Source: Vigna angularis
Taxonomy: Eukaryota; Streptophyta; Magnoliopsida; Fabales; Fabaceae
DNA: 64,000 nt
Assembly (NCBI RefSeq): GCF_016808095.1
Contig: NC_068972.1
Coordinates: forward strand, 25,908,289-25,972,288
Direction: 5' to 3'
The notes under the pieces are model-generated. The model saw only the letters and a program-made list of their open reading frames with translations, did no database searches and was not told where the DNA came from. The translations under genes were made by a program, and so were the position numbers. Below, one piece after another: positions 11,951-22,600 of this stretch (within the stretch, counting starts at the first letter, position 1; each line of letters starts with the position of its first letter).

Positions 11951-13379
11951 TATATATTGTCATTACTTGAGATTGTAGGTTTGACATCAACAAGGTTAAG
12001 TTTCATTGTGGGTTTTGTGTTGCTATTAAGTGAACGAGAGAACAACTTCATCTAGGCTCTTTAAAGACTATGAGGATTGTTATTGAGATTTAATGCATTG
12101 CGAAAAGTTGTTGTTAATGATAAAGACCTCACTTCACTCAATGTTATAAGCATTGTATCCACATCAATAAAAATGTTAAAGCAAAGTTCAAGATGTTAGT
12201 GGATTATAATGAGATACGAGAAGTGATAATTGACATTATCATTGTTTTTATGTTGTTTATTTTTGTCTTTTATTGGTATTTTTTATTATTTTATATAATT
12301 AAGGTTTTTATTTAATAAATTAGGGAATAGAAATATTTAGTTCTTATTTGTGAAAATATTGTGTGGATAACTTAGAAATCACTTGAAGATTAAAAAATAT
12401 CTCAACAAAATCAGTTCTTAAACAAATTGAGTTACTTCAATTACAAAAATCAAATAAATGGAAATCACTAAAGATTGAAGACTATCTCAACAAAATCAGT
12501 TATCAACAATTTTGTTACTTCAATTAAAAAAATCGAGTACAAATTTCAGGCCTAGTCTAATTTGAGCAAGCTCACCTGTATCCTATAAATATGAGGCTCG
12601 ACAAAGTTAGAAAACACATCATTGGAGCATAAGAAAATAACTCTAATAGAGGTACGGCACATGCTTATTCTGAAGGCATTTTTCATCATTCTTTTCTAGT
12701 GTTTATAATGTAATGGAGTAACTAAATCCCTTATTCACGGGAGTAGACATAATGTATCTTTAATATTTGTGATTTTTATTATTCAATATATTTATTTTCC
12801 ATTACTCGTGTGTTGTATTCTTAATCTTAACTGCATAAAATGATTGATTTCATATTTGTGGATATTTGATTGTTAGACATGATGTCATAACCTGTACCAA
12901 AATAAAACAATTAATTGATTGAACATCTAGACATAGAGTTTATCTTTGGTCATTCCTAACATCTAAATTTAATGTTTAATGTGAACTTTTAATAAGAAAA
13001 TGTCAAAGAGATTAGGGTTCTTATTAATAAATTTAGTCTTATCTTTAAGAAATTGTGACTTGTTTACATGTGGTGTGAATGGTAAAGTTAGAATTAGAAG
13101 TATGTTGTTTAGTGTTTTTCATATTGATTTGATACATGAATTTTAACATTGGTGAAGTCTTTATCATATAGTAAGTTCATAAATTTCATTGTTTTATCGG
13201 TTTTAGATTTATTTCATACACATTAACAATTTTCATTCTCTTAAAGTTGTTAACCTTAATTAGTAAATAAACATAATTTTTCTAAACAATGCAAGTCTCT
13301 GCGGGAAATGAAATATGAACTTATCTACTTTATTACTTATACGATTTGGTACACTTGTCGATTTTGCAACAATATGTTA
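11951..13379. other. AT-rich decayed repeat DNA, LTR-like
   Basis: No gene is readable. 12369-12447 and 12464-12534 are diverged copies of a 75-bp segment sharing TATCTCAACAAAATCAGTT. 12880-13375 resembles 11480-11915 (same order: short phrase near TTTGAATATC / fragment TTTACATGTGGTGTGAATGG, then TTAGTAAATAAACATAATTT, then ACGATTTGGTACACTTG), so two related LTR-end-like segments lie here in the same direction. Confidence 0.4.
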
Positions 13380-14770
13380 TGATGGATGCACGAGACATTC
13401 TCATGGATTGTGAAAATTATGAATCATTTTATGGTTGTGTTTTTCGATTTCAACAACTTTGTACTCCATAACCTTTATTCTTTTATATGTGAATAATAGG
13501 TAGATCATTCCTCACAAGGAAAAATTTGTGAAATTATGGATTGGCCAAGTTATGCATTTAGGGAACACAATGTCAAATCGATATGGTTAAGTTCTATTAT
13601 GGTTGGTAGTAATATATTTGTAATGCTTTGTATTATTATGATTTTTTTTCTACTTTTTTTTTGTACATGGTTGAGTCTGTCCATTGGAATATGAAGTAAC
13701 TCTTGCAAAATAGTATAGGAGACTTGTGCTTATGTTGAGATGCAATACACAATGTTATCATACTACAAACATAATGAGATAAATACATCATTTGACCAAA
13801 GTCTATATGTCATGAGTCGCGCTTTTAAGGTGAATATGTATAAAAGACTAGTGGAAAATGTGTTTAAATATGTTTTGCTTCAAATTGCAAAAGAGTTTGA
13901 TGGTGTCAAACATGTTGGGTTTGATAATGAACATTATGGTTGTGTATTAAGGCATACACATAGTTTACCATGTGCTTATGAATTAGCCAAATATGATCCC
14001 AAGTGTTTTTCTTTTATATGAAGTTCACATAATGTGGACTAAATTGAGCTTTTTTTATATTTATCACCTTAATCCACAACTGAGCAATATATTAATCTAA
14101 TATTGCATCGCATCAAAGAAGTTGACATTATAGGGAATGTGACAATTAAACAAAAGGCAGGAGAAATTGCATGTCTAAATTTGACATATATGGTGGCCCT
14201 AATCCATAAAGTGAAGACCAAAGGCTCACAAAAGAATAAAACATCTAGATTTGAGAGGTCAAACCAAGCATGAACCATCATATTTTAAGCATGTTGATAC
14301 CTTTCAGTATATGTGAGGAAGTTGTTGTACACATAAAGTCACATATCCATGGGCAAAGTTGTAGGCTCCTTATTGATGATCACAAATACTGATGTTAGAT
14401 CAATTCCATCCAAGTTGTAACCCCTATATTCTTGATGTTGTTGGTGTAAAGGTCGATGGTCACTGTGAGTATCGATGCATTGAACTTTGTGAGGGATGGA
14501 TAAGGAGTCATGGCCTTTTGTCCGAGTGGAACTATTTAAAGAACTTAGCCAATGTCATGATGAATACACAATATTATTAGGAAGCCATGAACGAGTCAAA
14601 GAAATGAAAAGGTCTTTGCTAGTAGATCGAAGGTTATTAGTAAGTGTCTCATTTGAATACCCATTTCAATAATTTCATGAAAAAATAATGTTCATTCATA
14701 CACAACAGGTCAATTGTTTGCAGGCTAGTGTGGAGAAGTGGATGACTATGTGGGAAAAGCTTACATTACT
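13380..14770 (+). pseudogene. Degenerate MULE transposase (FAR1-like) with OTU-protease remnant
   Basis: Around 13395-13600 a frame with stops reads like the post-catalytic part of FAR1/MULE transposases: 'LMDCENYESF', later 'HKEKFVKLWIGQVMHLGNTM' in another frame. 13740-14021 (93 codons) continues with FDNEHYGCVLRHTHSLPCAY, the SWIM-type zinc-finger segment (C..H.LPCAYELA). After a gap, 14392-14580 encodes an OTU cysteine-protease start, VVGVKVDGHCEYRCIELCEG, keeping the Asp and the catalytic Cys of the D-G-x-C motif; further matching scraps reach about 14770. Several stops and frameshifts make it non-functional. Transposases carrying a C-terminal OTU domain are a known plant MULE type. No terminal inverted repeats were identified. 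The plant mobile domain remnant on the opposite strand just downstream may belong to the same element. Confidence 0.65.
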
Positions 14771-14806
14771 TAGTTGTTCATACATGTAGGTTAATGTAGT
14801 AGTTCC

Positions 14807-15698
14807 CTAACTATATCTGCCATAACCCTCAAGGTCCCTAAACAACCTCATATATGACACAATAATATAAGTACAAATATTGTTTGCATAGATAGTGCAT
14901 CCGACAAGATGTAACAAGAATGCATGTGCAACAAACTCCCAACGCCTTCCAAGAATAATCCCTAGTGCACTTTTGTCAACCAACTCAATCTTACATGTTG
15001 TCCACGACATTTGCTCATTTTTGTAGTGGCATTTGACTGTCATAGAATAATAATTCAACCAAAGCTGAGAGAGATGGTGCAATCTCCAATCATACAACTA
15101 GACAAAATTGGCCCATAATAGGGGGATGAAGTAGTACATACACATAATCAAGAGTAATGCTCATCTTACCTATCGGTAAATGAAATGAATTTGTGTCCTT
15201 ATGCCACCTTTCCACAAAGGTAGATAGTAATCCCCTATCTACCACCGCATAACTTATGTTGCACAAAGGCAATAACCCATAATTTGAAACAAATTGCTTA
15301 ACATTTGCATGAGGAACCCCTACTTTATTTAGCTTACAACCATAAGATATTAGTTTCAATTCTCCTCGGTCCTACGTATAACATATATGTTATCATATTA
15401 TATAAATCACAAATTCATCATCAAATTAAGAACTTAAATTTTGTATACCTACCTCATTATTCCATAGTTTCAAAGCCACGTGATCAACATAGTATATAAG
15501 CAAACATGTGTCAAATGGGCCTTCAAGAAACCCTTATTCACATTTTTCACCATCACCAATCATCTTAACTACAACAACAAGGTTCACATTTAGAGCTTCA
15601 CCATGGTTCCTCCTATAAACATGTCGTGGGTCTTTTTGTCTTGTAGTATCTTTGCTACTTGGGACATGGGTAGAACCATCACGTTTTGTCATAACCAT
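14807..15698 (-). pseudogene. Plant mobile domain (PMD / MAIN-like) gene remnant
   Basis: A minus-strand reading starts with ATG at 15698-15696. After one in-frame stop near 15540 it reads GPFDTCLLIYYVDHVALKLW, followed by a consensus-like donor (GTAGGTAT, near 15450) and, after a short intron, ELKLISYGCKLNKVGVPHAN, then LLSTFVERWHKDTNSFHLPI and GKMSITLDYVYVLLHPPIMG. A frame change near 15090 leads to AHAFLLHLVGCTIYANN and SYMRLFRDLEGYGRYS. These are the ordered motifs of the plant mobile domain (PF10536), found in MAIN/MAIL1 and in many transposon proteins. The stop and the frameshift indicate a pseudogene. Its convergent position to a MULE remnant suggests it was carried by that element. 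Confidence 0.7.
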
Positions 15699-16439
15699 TT
15701 CTCTATATGAAAATCATCATATCAAAATCAATGCATAAAAAATAATTATAACATCATGATACTAAATTTGACATACTACTTACATAACTCAAATGGTAAC
15801 ACCAAACCCAACCAACAAAATCAGCAAATGCAAGGAAAAAAAATCCAATTCAAATCGGACTACCTAATCCGAAAGTCACTATCGAATTTGGAAATCCATT
15901 ATGGATTGGGTAATTTGGTAAAATTTTACAAGTTAATCAATCCAGAAAAAGTTTCCAAATTTGATAGTAACTTTTGAACTGGACAATCTAATTGGTATTG
16001 GAACTTTATTCTTTTTTTCTTCTCTTCACCAACCGTCATTTTCACTTGAAATCCAACTATCACAAAATGTAAACATTATTTGATGTACTTATTCTTTTGC
16101 ACCAAATAGAAAAAGAGAGTGAAATTATAAGTTCTGTCTTCTACATGTGTGGAGGTGTGTCCTCGTCCTTGAAAGTTCAACTGTGAACAAAGGTTGATGC
16201 ACAATGTTTGTTGGTTAGAGTAGTGGAGATGGGTGTAGAGAGATATGATGTAACAATGACCTAGAGAACAAACAAGAAGATACGGTGCAAGGAGATAGAT
16301 GGAATGCAACATCGTTATGAAAGGGGAAGATGAGAGAGAACATGACATTAAGATTCTTAAGAGGGTTAATGGGGAGGTGCAGGAAGAAAAAAGGGGTGCA
16401 GAAAGAAATTGCTTTTCCTTTCTATATGAAATTGTCGCC
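15699..16439. other. Intergenic, no supported gene
   Basis: AT-rich. 15870-15990 contains short repeats of an ATTGGGTAATTTGG-like motif resembling 6820-7010. No coding exon, RNA gene or clear element end is seen. Confidence 0.4.
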
Positions 16440-16648
16440 CCGGGCCAATTATCTATGGGCAGAATAAGCCCATGTTGGCCTTTTCATGATTCATCCCGCC
16501 TCCAAAATCAAAATGGCGAGACAAATAAAAATTCCCTCGCTTTTATTTATTTTTCAAATAAAATAATAAGTAACTAGTTACCATATCAAGTCTTCCTCCA
16601 CAAGTTTGTTTCTCATTTTGCCGCTGGTTTCTTCCGTTTCCGCTTCGC
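16440..16648 (+). promoter_or_regulatory. Probable promoter and 5' UTR of the BRCT/PHD gene
   Basis: A short GC-richer patch between AT-rich DNA and the start codon holds GGGCC, TGGGC and AAGCCCA within about 40 bp (16440-16480). These resemble site II-type (TGGGCC/T) elements common in proliferation-linked plant genes. Transcription start and any TATA box are not determined. Assignment rests on position and motif content only. Confidence 0.4.
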
Positions 16649-19600
16649 ATGATGGAAGCTAATTACGTATCGCGAGTGTTTCGCGGTGTTCGTTTTGTTC
16701 TCCGTGGCTTCAATCCCGCCGCCGAAAGCCAGGTTTCTCTATATCCTTCTCTATTATGTTTCCCGAGAGGGTTTCTCTTCTTCCGTAAGGTTTTTTTATT
16801 TATCCCTTGAATTGCTGCTTGTGATTTTGTAGATCCGGTTTAAGCTTGAGGAAGGCGGTGGACTTGAAGCAGGGCAGTACGGTGGGAGTTGCACGCATGT
16901 CATTGTCGATAAGATTGCTTATGTGAGTTCAGTACGATTTGCTTTTCTTTAACCCTATCATCGGCCTTCATTTTAAAGAGAGGGAGAATTATGTGTTGTG
17001 CGCGTAGGACGATCCTCTGTGTGTTGCTGCTAGAAAGGATCGGAAGACGCTCGTCACTGCACTCTGGGTTGATCACAGTGCTGATATTGGAATGCCCATT
17101 GATGCTTCTTCGGTTAGTTTCTTCTTCCATTCCCTTAGTTGGAGTACCTTTCTTTAGCATGAAATGTTGACTTGAGTCCGCTTGGAACAACTTATTTGGA
17201 CTTCTCTTATGGTAGAAGCACTTACAGATTAGGAAACTACCTAATGCTGTGTCCATAAGGTGTTTTCAACCTGAGTCCTCTGGGTAGTATAAGATAATAA
17301 CTTATAGTTTTTGTGGAAATAATTCAGTCATTCTTTTTTTATGTTTTGAAATAACTTATGTATAAATCTTTATATTATAAGCATTTATTTAGTAAGTACT
17401 TGATTCAGCTGTTTACTTTCTCTTCGTGATGTGTAGTAAACTCAACGCGGTGGAAAGATTATGTTAGTTCCACATTATAAAAATTTAAAAAAAGATTAGA
17501 AATTCCGACCAATTAGTTAATTGGTATTGTTTGCACTGTGTCTAGACATCTTTTGACTTCCGAGTCACTTTGAGAGCCAGTGGGTGGTTCTTTTTCTTGT
17601 TCTGCTCTGTTGGATGAATTTGTAGTAATTTTAACCTTTAACTGAACAAATTGAGTTTTCCCCATTTGGCAGGTTATGTATAGACCTCCTAAAGACTTGG
17701 ATGGAATACCAGGTGCAAAAGATTTGATAATGTGCTTGACTGGTTATCTACGCCAGGATCGGGATGACATTATGGTGGGTATCTGTTATACTTTACCGTG
17801 TGATTTATTCGGAGAAGGTTGTGCGCTTTGTTTTGTGAGTTTACTTGAATTCGCCTTATTTTCCCTTTTAGACCATGGTCGGCCTGATGGGTGCCAAGTT
17901 TTCTAAACCATTGGTAGCAAACAAGGTTACTCATCTCATATGCTATAAATTTGAAGGTTTGTCTCATTTTAGTAAATCCTGCCATTCACTTGTAACTGCG
18001 TGTGTATGCTTTCATTGTTCTCCTAATTGCTTCATATTACAGACTATTCAATGCTTATGATTATTTCGTTTTGTTTGTTAATTCTGTTTTAAAATTCAAC
18101 TTTCAATATAGGAGAGAAGTATCTGCTTGCCAAGAGATTGGGCACAATAAAGCTAGTCAATCATCGTTGGTTGGAAGATTGGTATGTATGTGTATCCTGC
18201 TACCTTTACAAGGATGTGAATGAATCTCATCTATTTGACACTTTTTCATTTGACTTGTTGGGATTATATAAGTTTTAAGTTTTCTTCAAATGAAGTTCTG
18301 TTTATTTTTTCAGCTTGAAGGAATGGGTGCTTCTTCCTGAAGACAAATATAGCAAGAGGTTAGGCGTTATATCACTTACAAGTGCAAATATTTCACAATA
18401 AATTTTTATCCACATCCTAGCATGCAATGCAAGTGTAGCATTTCGGATATTATGTTCATGAAAGCTGAATGGGAGCAGTATTCTTCTTTCTATGCTCGCA
18501 TATTTATCATACTCTTGTATATTTAGAGATTGTCTACATGCCACACTTTGTTTCGTGTTATTCGACGACTGATACAGCCCAAATACCTGTTGGGCCACAC
18601 AATATATTCGACAAAGAAACAAAAGAGCAAAAGAGGCGGGGACAAGTTTATAGCAAGAGAAAACAATATAAAGAGGCTGAGGTGGACAGAATTAGTTAGA
18701 GAGAGAGAATTGGAGGATCCTAGGAAGTTTTACCTTTTCGTTATTACCTTTATATTGTTATTACCTTTATATTGTCACGACAGTGTGTGTGGGGAGGGCA
18801 TTGGGTTGTTGAATGAAATATAGATTGGAGAGTACCGTTTTGGTCTCTTAAGGAGCCTAGCTTTGGACAGTAGGTTATTCCTTTTTTTTTGGCCTTTATT
18901 TCAATGAAACAGGATCTATGATCCTTTCTCATACTATCTTTTCCTCTTAGTTCATTGCTTGTTCTGTGGTTTCCTAACAATTCTGGTCCGACCTGCCAGA
19001 TAACTTCATTAGAGGGTGAATGGTTAACACTCGAGCAGACAGCAAAAAACAAGGAGAACCAGTGGTTTCAGGAAAAATGGAGGAGAGGGTAGGGTATGTA
19101 GAAGAAGTTATTCGAATGAAAGCAATCATGGAAGAGTTGCGTCTGCAAGCAACTCAAAATTACTCAGCACTAGAAGAGATGAGAAAAGAAGCTGCAGAAA
19201 ATCAAACAAAAATGATGGAGTTGATGACGAGGAGTTTTGAAAAGAGAATATATGAAGAGGGTGAAGGTTCTGTGGGAAACAAAAAAACAGAGACTAAGGA
19301 AAATACCAAGGGTGGAGCGAGTTTTACAGCTCTAGAAGGGGATGCTTTGGCAGAGTTTCAACAATCAATAAAAAGGATTGAATTACCAGCATTCACGGGC
19401 GAGGATCCGGCTGGGTGGATTTCGAGAGCGGAGATTTACTTCAAGGTCCAGGAGACCAGCGAGACGGTGAAAGTACATCTGGCTCATTTGTGCATGGAAG
19501 GAGGGACAATCCATTTTTTCAATTCGTTGTTAAACGATTATGAGGTGTTGTCATGGGATAATTTGAAGAGGGAGTTGCTTGAACGTTACGGAGGAATAGG

Positions 19601-22600
19601 GGAAGGGAGTGTATATGATCAACTGACGACGCTGAACCAAACAGGGAACATGGATGAATATATTGGACGATTTGAATGCCTGATCGCCCAAATTCCTAAG
19701 CTCCACGATGAACAATATTTTTCATATTTTACCCATGGGCTCAGGGAGGAGGTCCGAGCGAAGGTGCGAAGCTTACATATCGCAAACCCTCTAACCAGGG
19801 GACGTTTGATGAACGTTGCTCGTGCTATTGACCTGGAGGTGTCGGGACGAAGCAGAGGGTGGCATAGGCGGAACGAAGCACAGGTAATAGGAGGTGACAA
19901 TTCGGGTCACAAAACTGGATCCAACGTAATAGGACGAGTGGGTCAAAAAGGGTATGGGTCTAAGGGTTGGAGTAATGGGTCAGGCCCAAACTGGAAGAGT
20001 GGTGCAAATGATAAGGGATCAGGGGGAGCACGTGAAAGGGGCGTGCGTCACTTATCTTATCAGGATTTGGTGGATAGGAAAAAGAAAGGGCTGTGTTTCA
20101 AGTGTGGTGGGCCGTATGGGCCAAATCATCAATGCCCAATTAAACAATTAAGGGCCATAGTAGCCGAGAATGAAATTCAGATTGAATATGAAGATGAAGA
20201 AGGAACCCAAAAAAGTGACGACGAGGGCGAAACGGAGGAAGCCGATGGAGTTTGTAGTGCAATCAGTCTCTTCGTGCTGGAGAAAGAGACTCGAGATGCG
20301 CCCAGAACGATGAAACTAAAAGGGATGATCAAAGGAGTACCTCTTCTCATTTTGATAGATTCCGGAGCGTCTCACAACTTCATTTCGAGAAGGTTAGTGA
20401 AAGCAATGGAATGGGAGTGGCAAAATACGCGGAAAATGCGTATTTTGATGGGAGATGGGCATCAAACAGAAACAGCTGGGGTTTGTCGGGGGTTGAAGAT
20501 TGTTCTTGAAACAGGGGAGTTCGTAGTGGATGCGTTTTTATTCGAACTTGAGGATATTGATCTTATCCTTGGCATGGCATGGTTGGAGTCGTTGGGAGAG
20601 ATGCGGGTAGATTGGAAGAAGCAAATCATGAAGCTTAATTTGACCCAAGGAATTAAAGTACTGCGAGGGACAGAGCAAAGTGAATCTTTGAGTGCTAATC
20701 TTTACAAGTTCGAAATCGAAGGGGAGGCTAAGAAGGAAGAGGAAACTAATCAAACTCTGTTGGAAAAATTAAAACAGACGATGGGTCAATATGAAGATGT
20801 GTTCAAGGACCCAGAAGGTCTACCTCCAAAATGCCAAAAGGAGCACTACATCAACTTGCTTCCCGGAAGTGCACCAGTTAACGTGAGACCTTACCGGTAT
20901 CCGTTTCACCAGGAAAATGAGATAGAGAATCAGGTTCGTTCCTTGCTGGAAGTGGGGCATGTTCGGCATAGTCAAAGTGCTTTCTCAAGCCCGGTAATCC
21001 TGGTGAAAAAGAAAAACAAGCGTTGGCGAATGTGTGTAGATTATAGAGCGTTGAACAAGGTGACGGTACCTGACAAATTCCCAATTCTCGTAATTGAAGA
21101 GCTCTTGGACGAGTTGCATGGAGCTAAGTATTTTTCAAAATTAGATCTCACTTCCGGGTATCATCAAGTCAGGATGAGGGACCAAGACATAGAGAAGACG
21201 ACCTTCTGAACCCATGAGGGACATTACGAGTACTTGGTAATGCCCTTCGGACTCATGAACGCACCTTCAACATTTCAAGCTTTAATGAATGAAGTTTTTA
21301 AGAAGATGTTGAGAAAGGGAGTCCTGGTATTTTTCGATGACATATTGATATATGGAAAGGATTGGGAAGAGCATCTAACAAACCTCACTAAGGTATTACA
21401 GCTGTTAAGGGAGAATATTTTATTTGCAAATAAAGAGAAATGTAGTTTCGGGAGTAGTAGTGTTAACTACCTGGGACATGTGATATCAGAGAAAGGAGTT
21501 TTTGTAGACCCTGAGAAGGTAACAAGTGTGGTTGACTGGCCCGTGCCAAAGAATGTAAAAGGCGTGAGGGGCTTCTTGGGCCTCACAGGTTATTATAGGA
21601 AATTTGTGAAGAACTATGGAAACGTGGCGCGCCCCTTAACTGAATTGACGAAGAAAGATAACTTTAGTTGGAATGAAAATGCCCACAAAGCTTTTGATGA
21701 GTTGAAGAGATTGATAACAACTGCTCCATGTCTTTGTTTGCCCAACTTTGAGAAGGAATTTGAACTTGAGTGTGATGCATCAGGTACTGGGGTTGGGGCC
21801 ATTCTGATGCAGGACAGGCAACCAATCGCCTACTATAGCAAGGCTCTAAGCCCAAAGAATCTGTCCAAATCAGCGTATGAGAAAGAATTGATGGCCGTAG
21901 TTTTATCCATCCAACATTGGAGACCATATTTGCTCGGGCGAAAATTTAAGGTTTTTTCTGATCAGAAAAGCCTTAAACAACTATTGCAGCAGCGCATCAC
22001 AACAGGGAGCCAACAAAATTGGGTAGCAAAGTTATTGGGGTATAACTTTGAAATAGTGTACAAGCCGGGTTGTGGGAATAAAGGTGCGGATGCACTGTCG
22101 CGGAGTAAGGACGCTGCAGCTTTAAGAAAACTGGTCACAGAGCCAATTTGGATGGATTATCCTGCAATAGTTGATGAGGCGCATAAGGATGGGGAGCTGG
22201 TGGAGATTATTACAGCACTGAAAGAGGGAAGAGTTGAGGGTAAGTATACAGGATTCAGCTATCAACAAGGTGTACTGCAGTATAAAGGCAGGTTAGTCAT
22301 TTCATCTCAATCACCTTGGATTCCTGAATTGTTGAAAGAGTTGCATGCATCTCCCCAATCCGGACATTTTGGTTTCTACCGAACATATAGACGGGCTACG
22401 GCGAACTTATATTGGAAAGGGATGAAGGGGGATATCATGAAATTTGTTCAAGAATGTGACACATGTCAACGTCAAAAATATATAACTGCTGCCCCAGGAG
22501 GATTGTTACAACCCATGCCAATTCCGGAAGAAGTTTGGGAGGACATAAGCTTAGATTTTATTACAAACTTACCAAAATCCAAGGGATTTGATACGGTGTT

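Noticed and set aside
18530..18823. Open frames crossing both LTRs (also 23581-23868)
   Set aside because: They lie within the LTRs of the retrotransposon and are near-identical because the LTRs are copies; the downstream one is the overrun end of the polyprotein or another frame.
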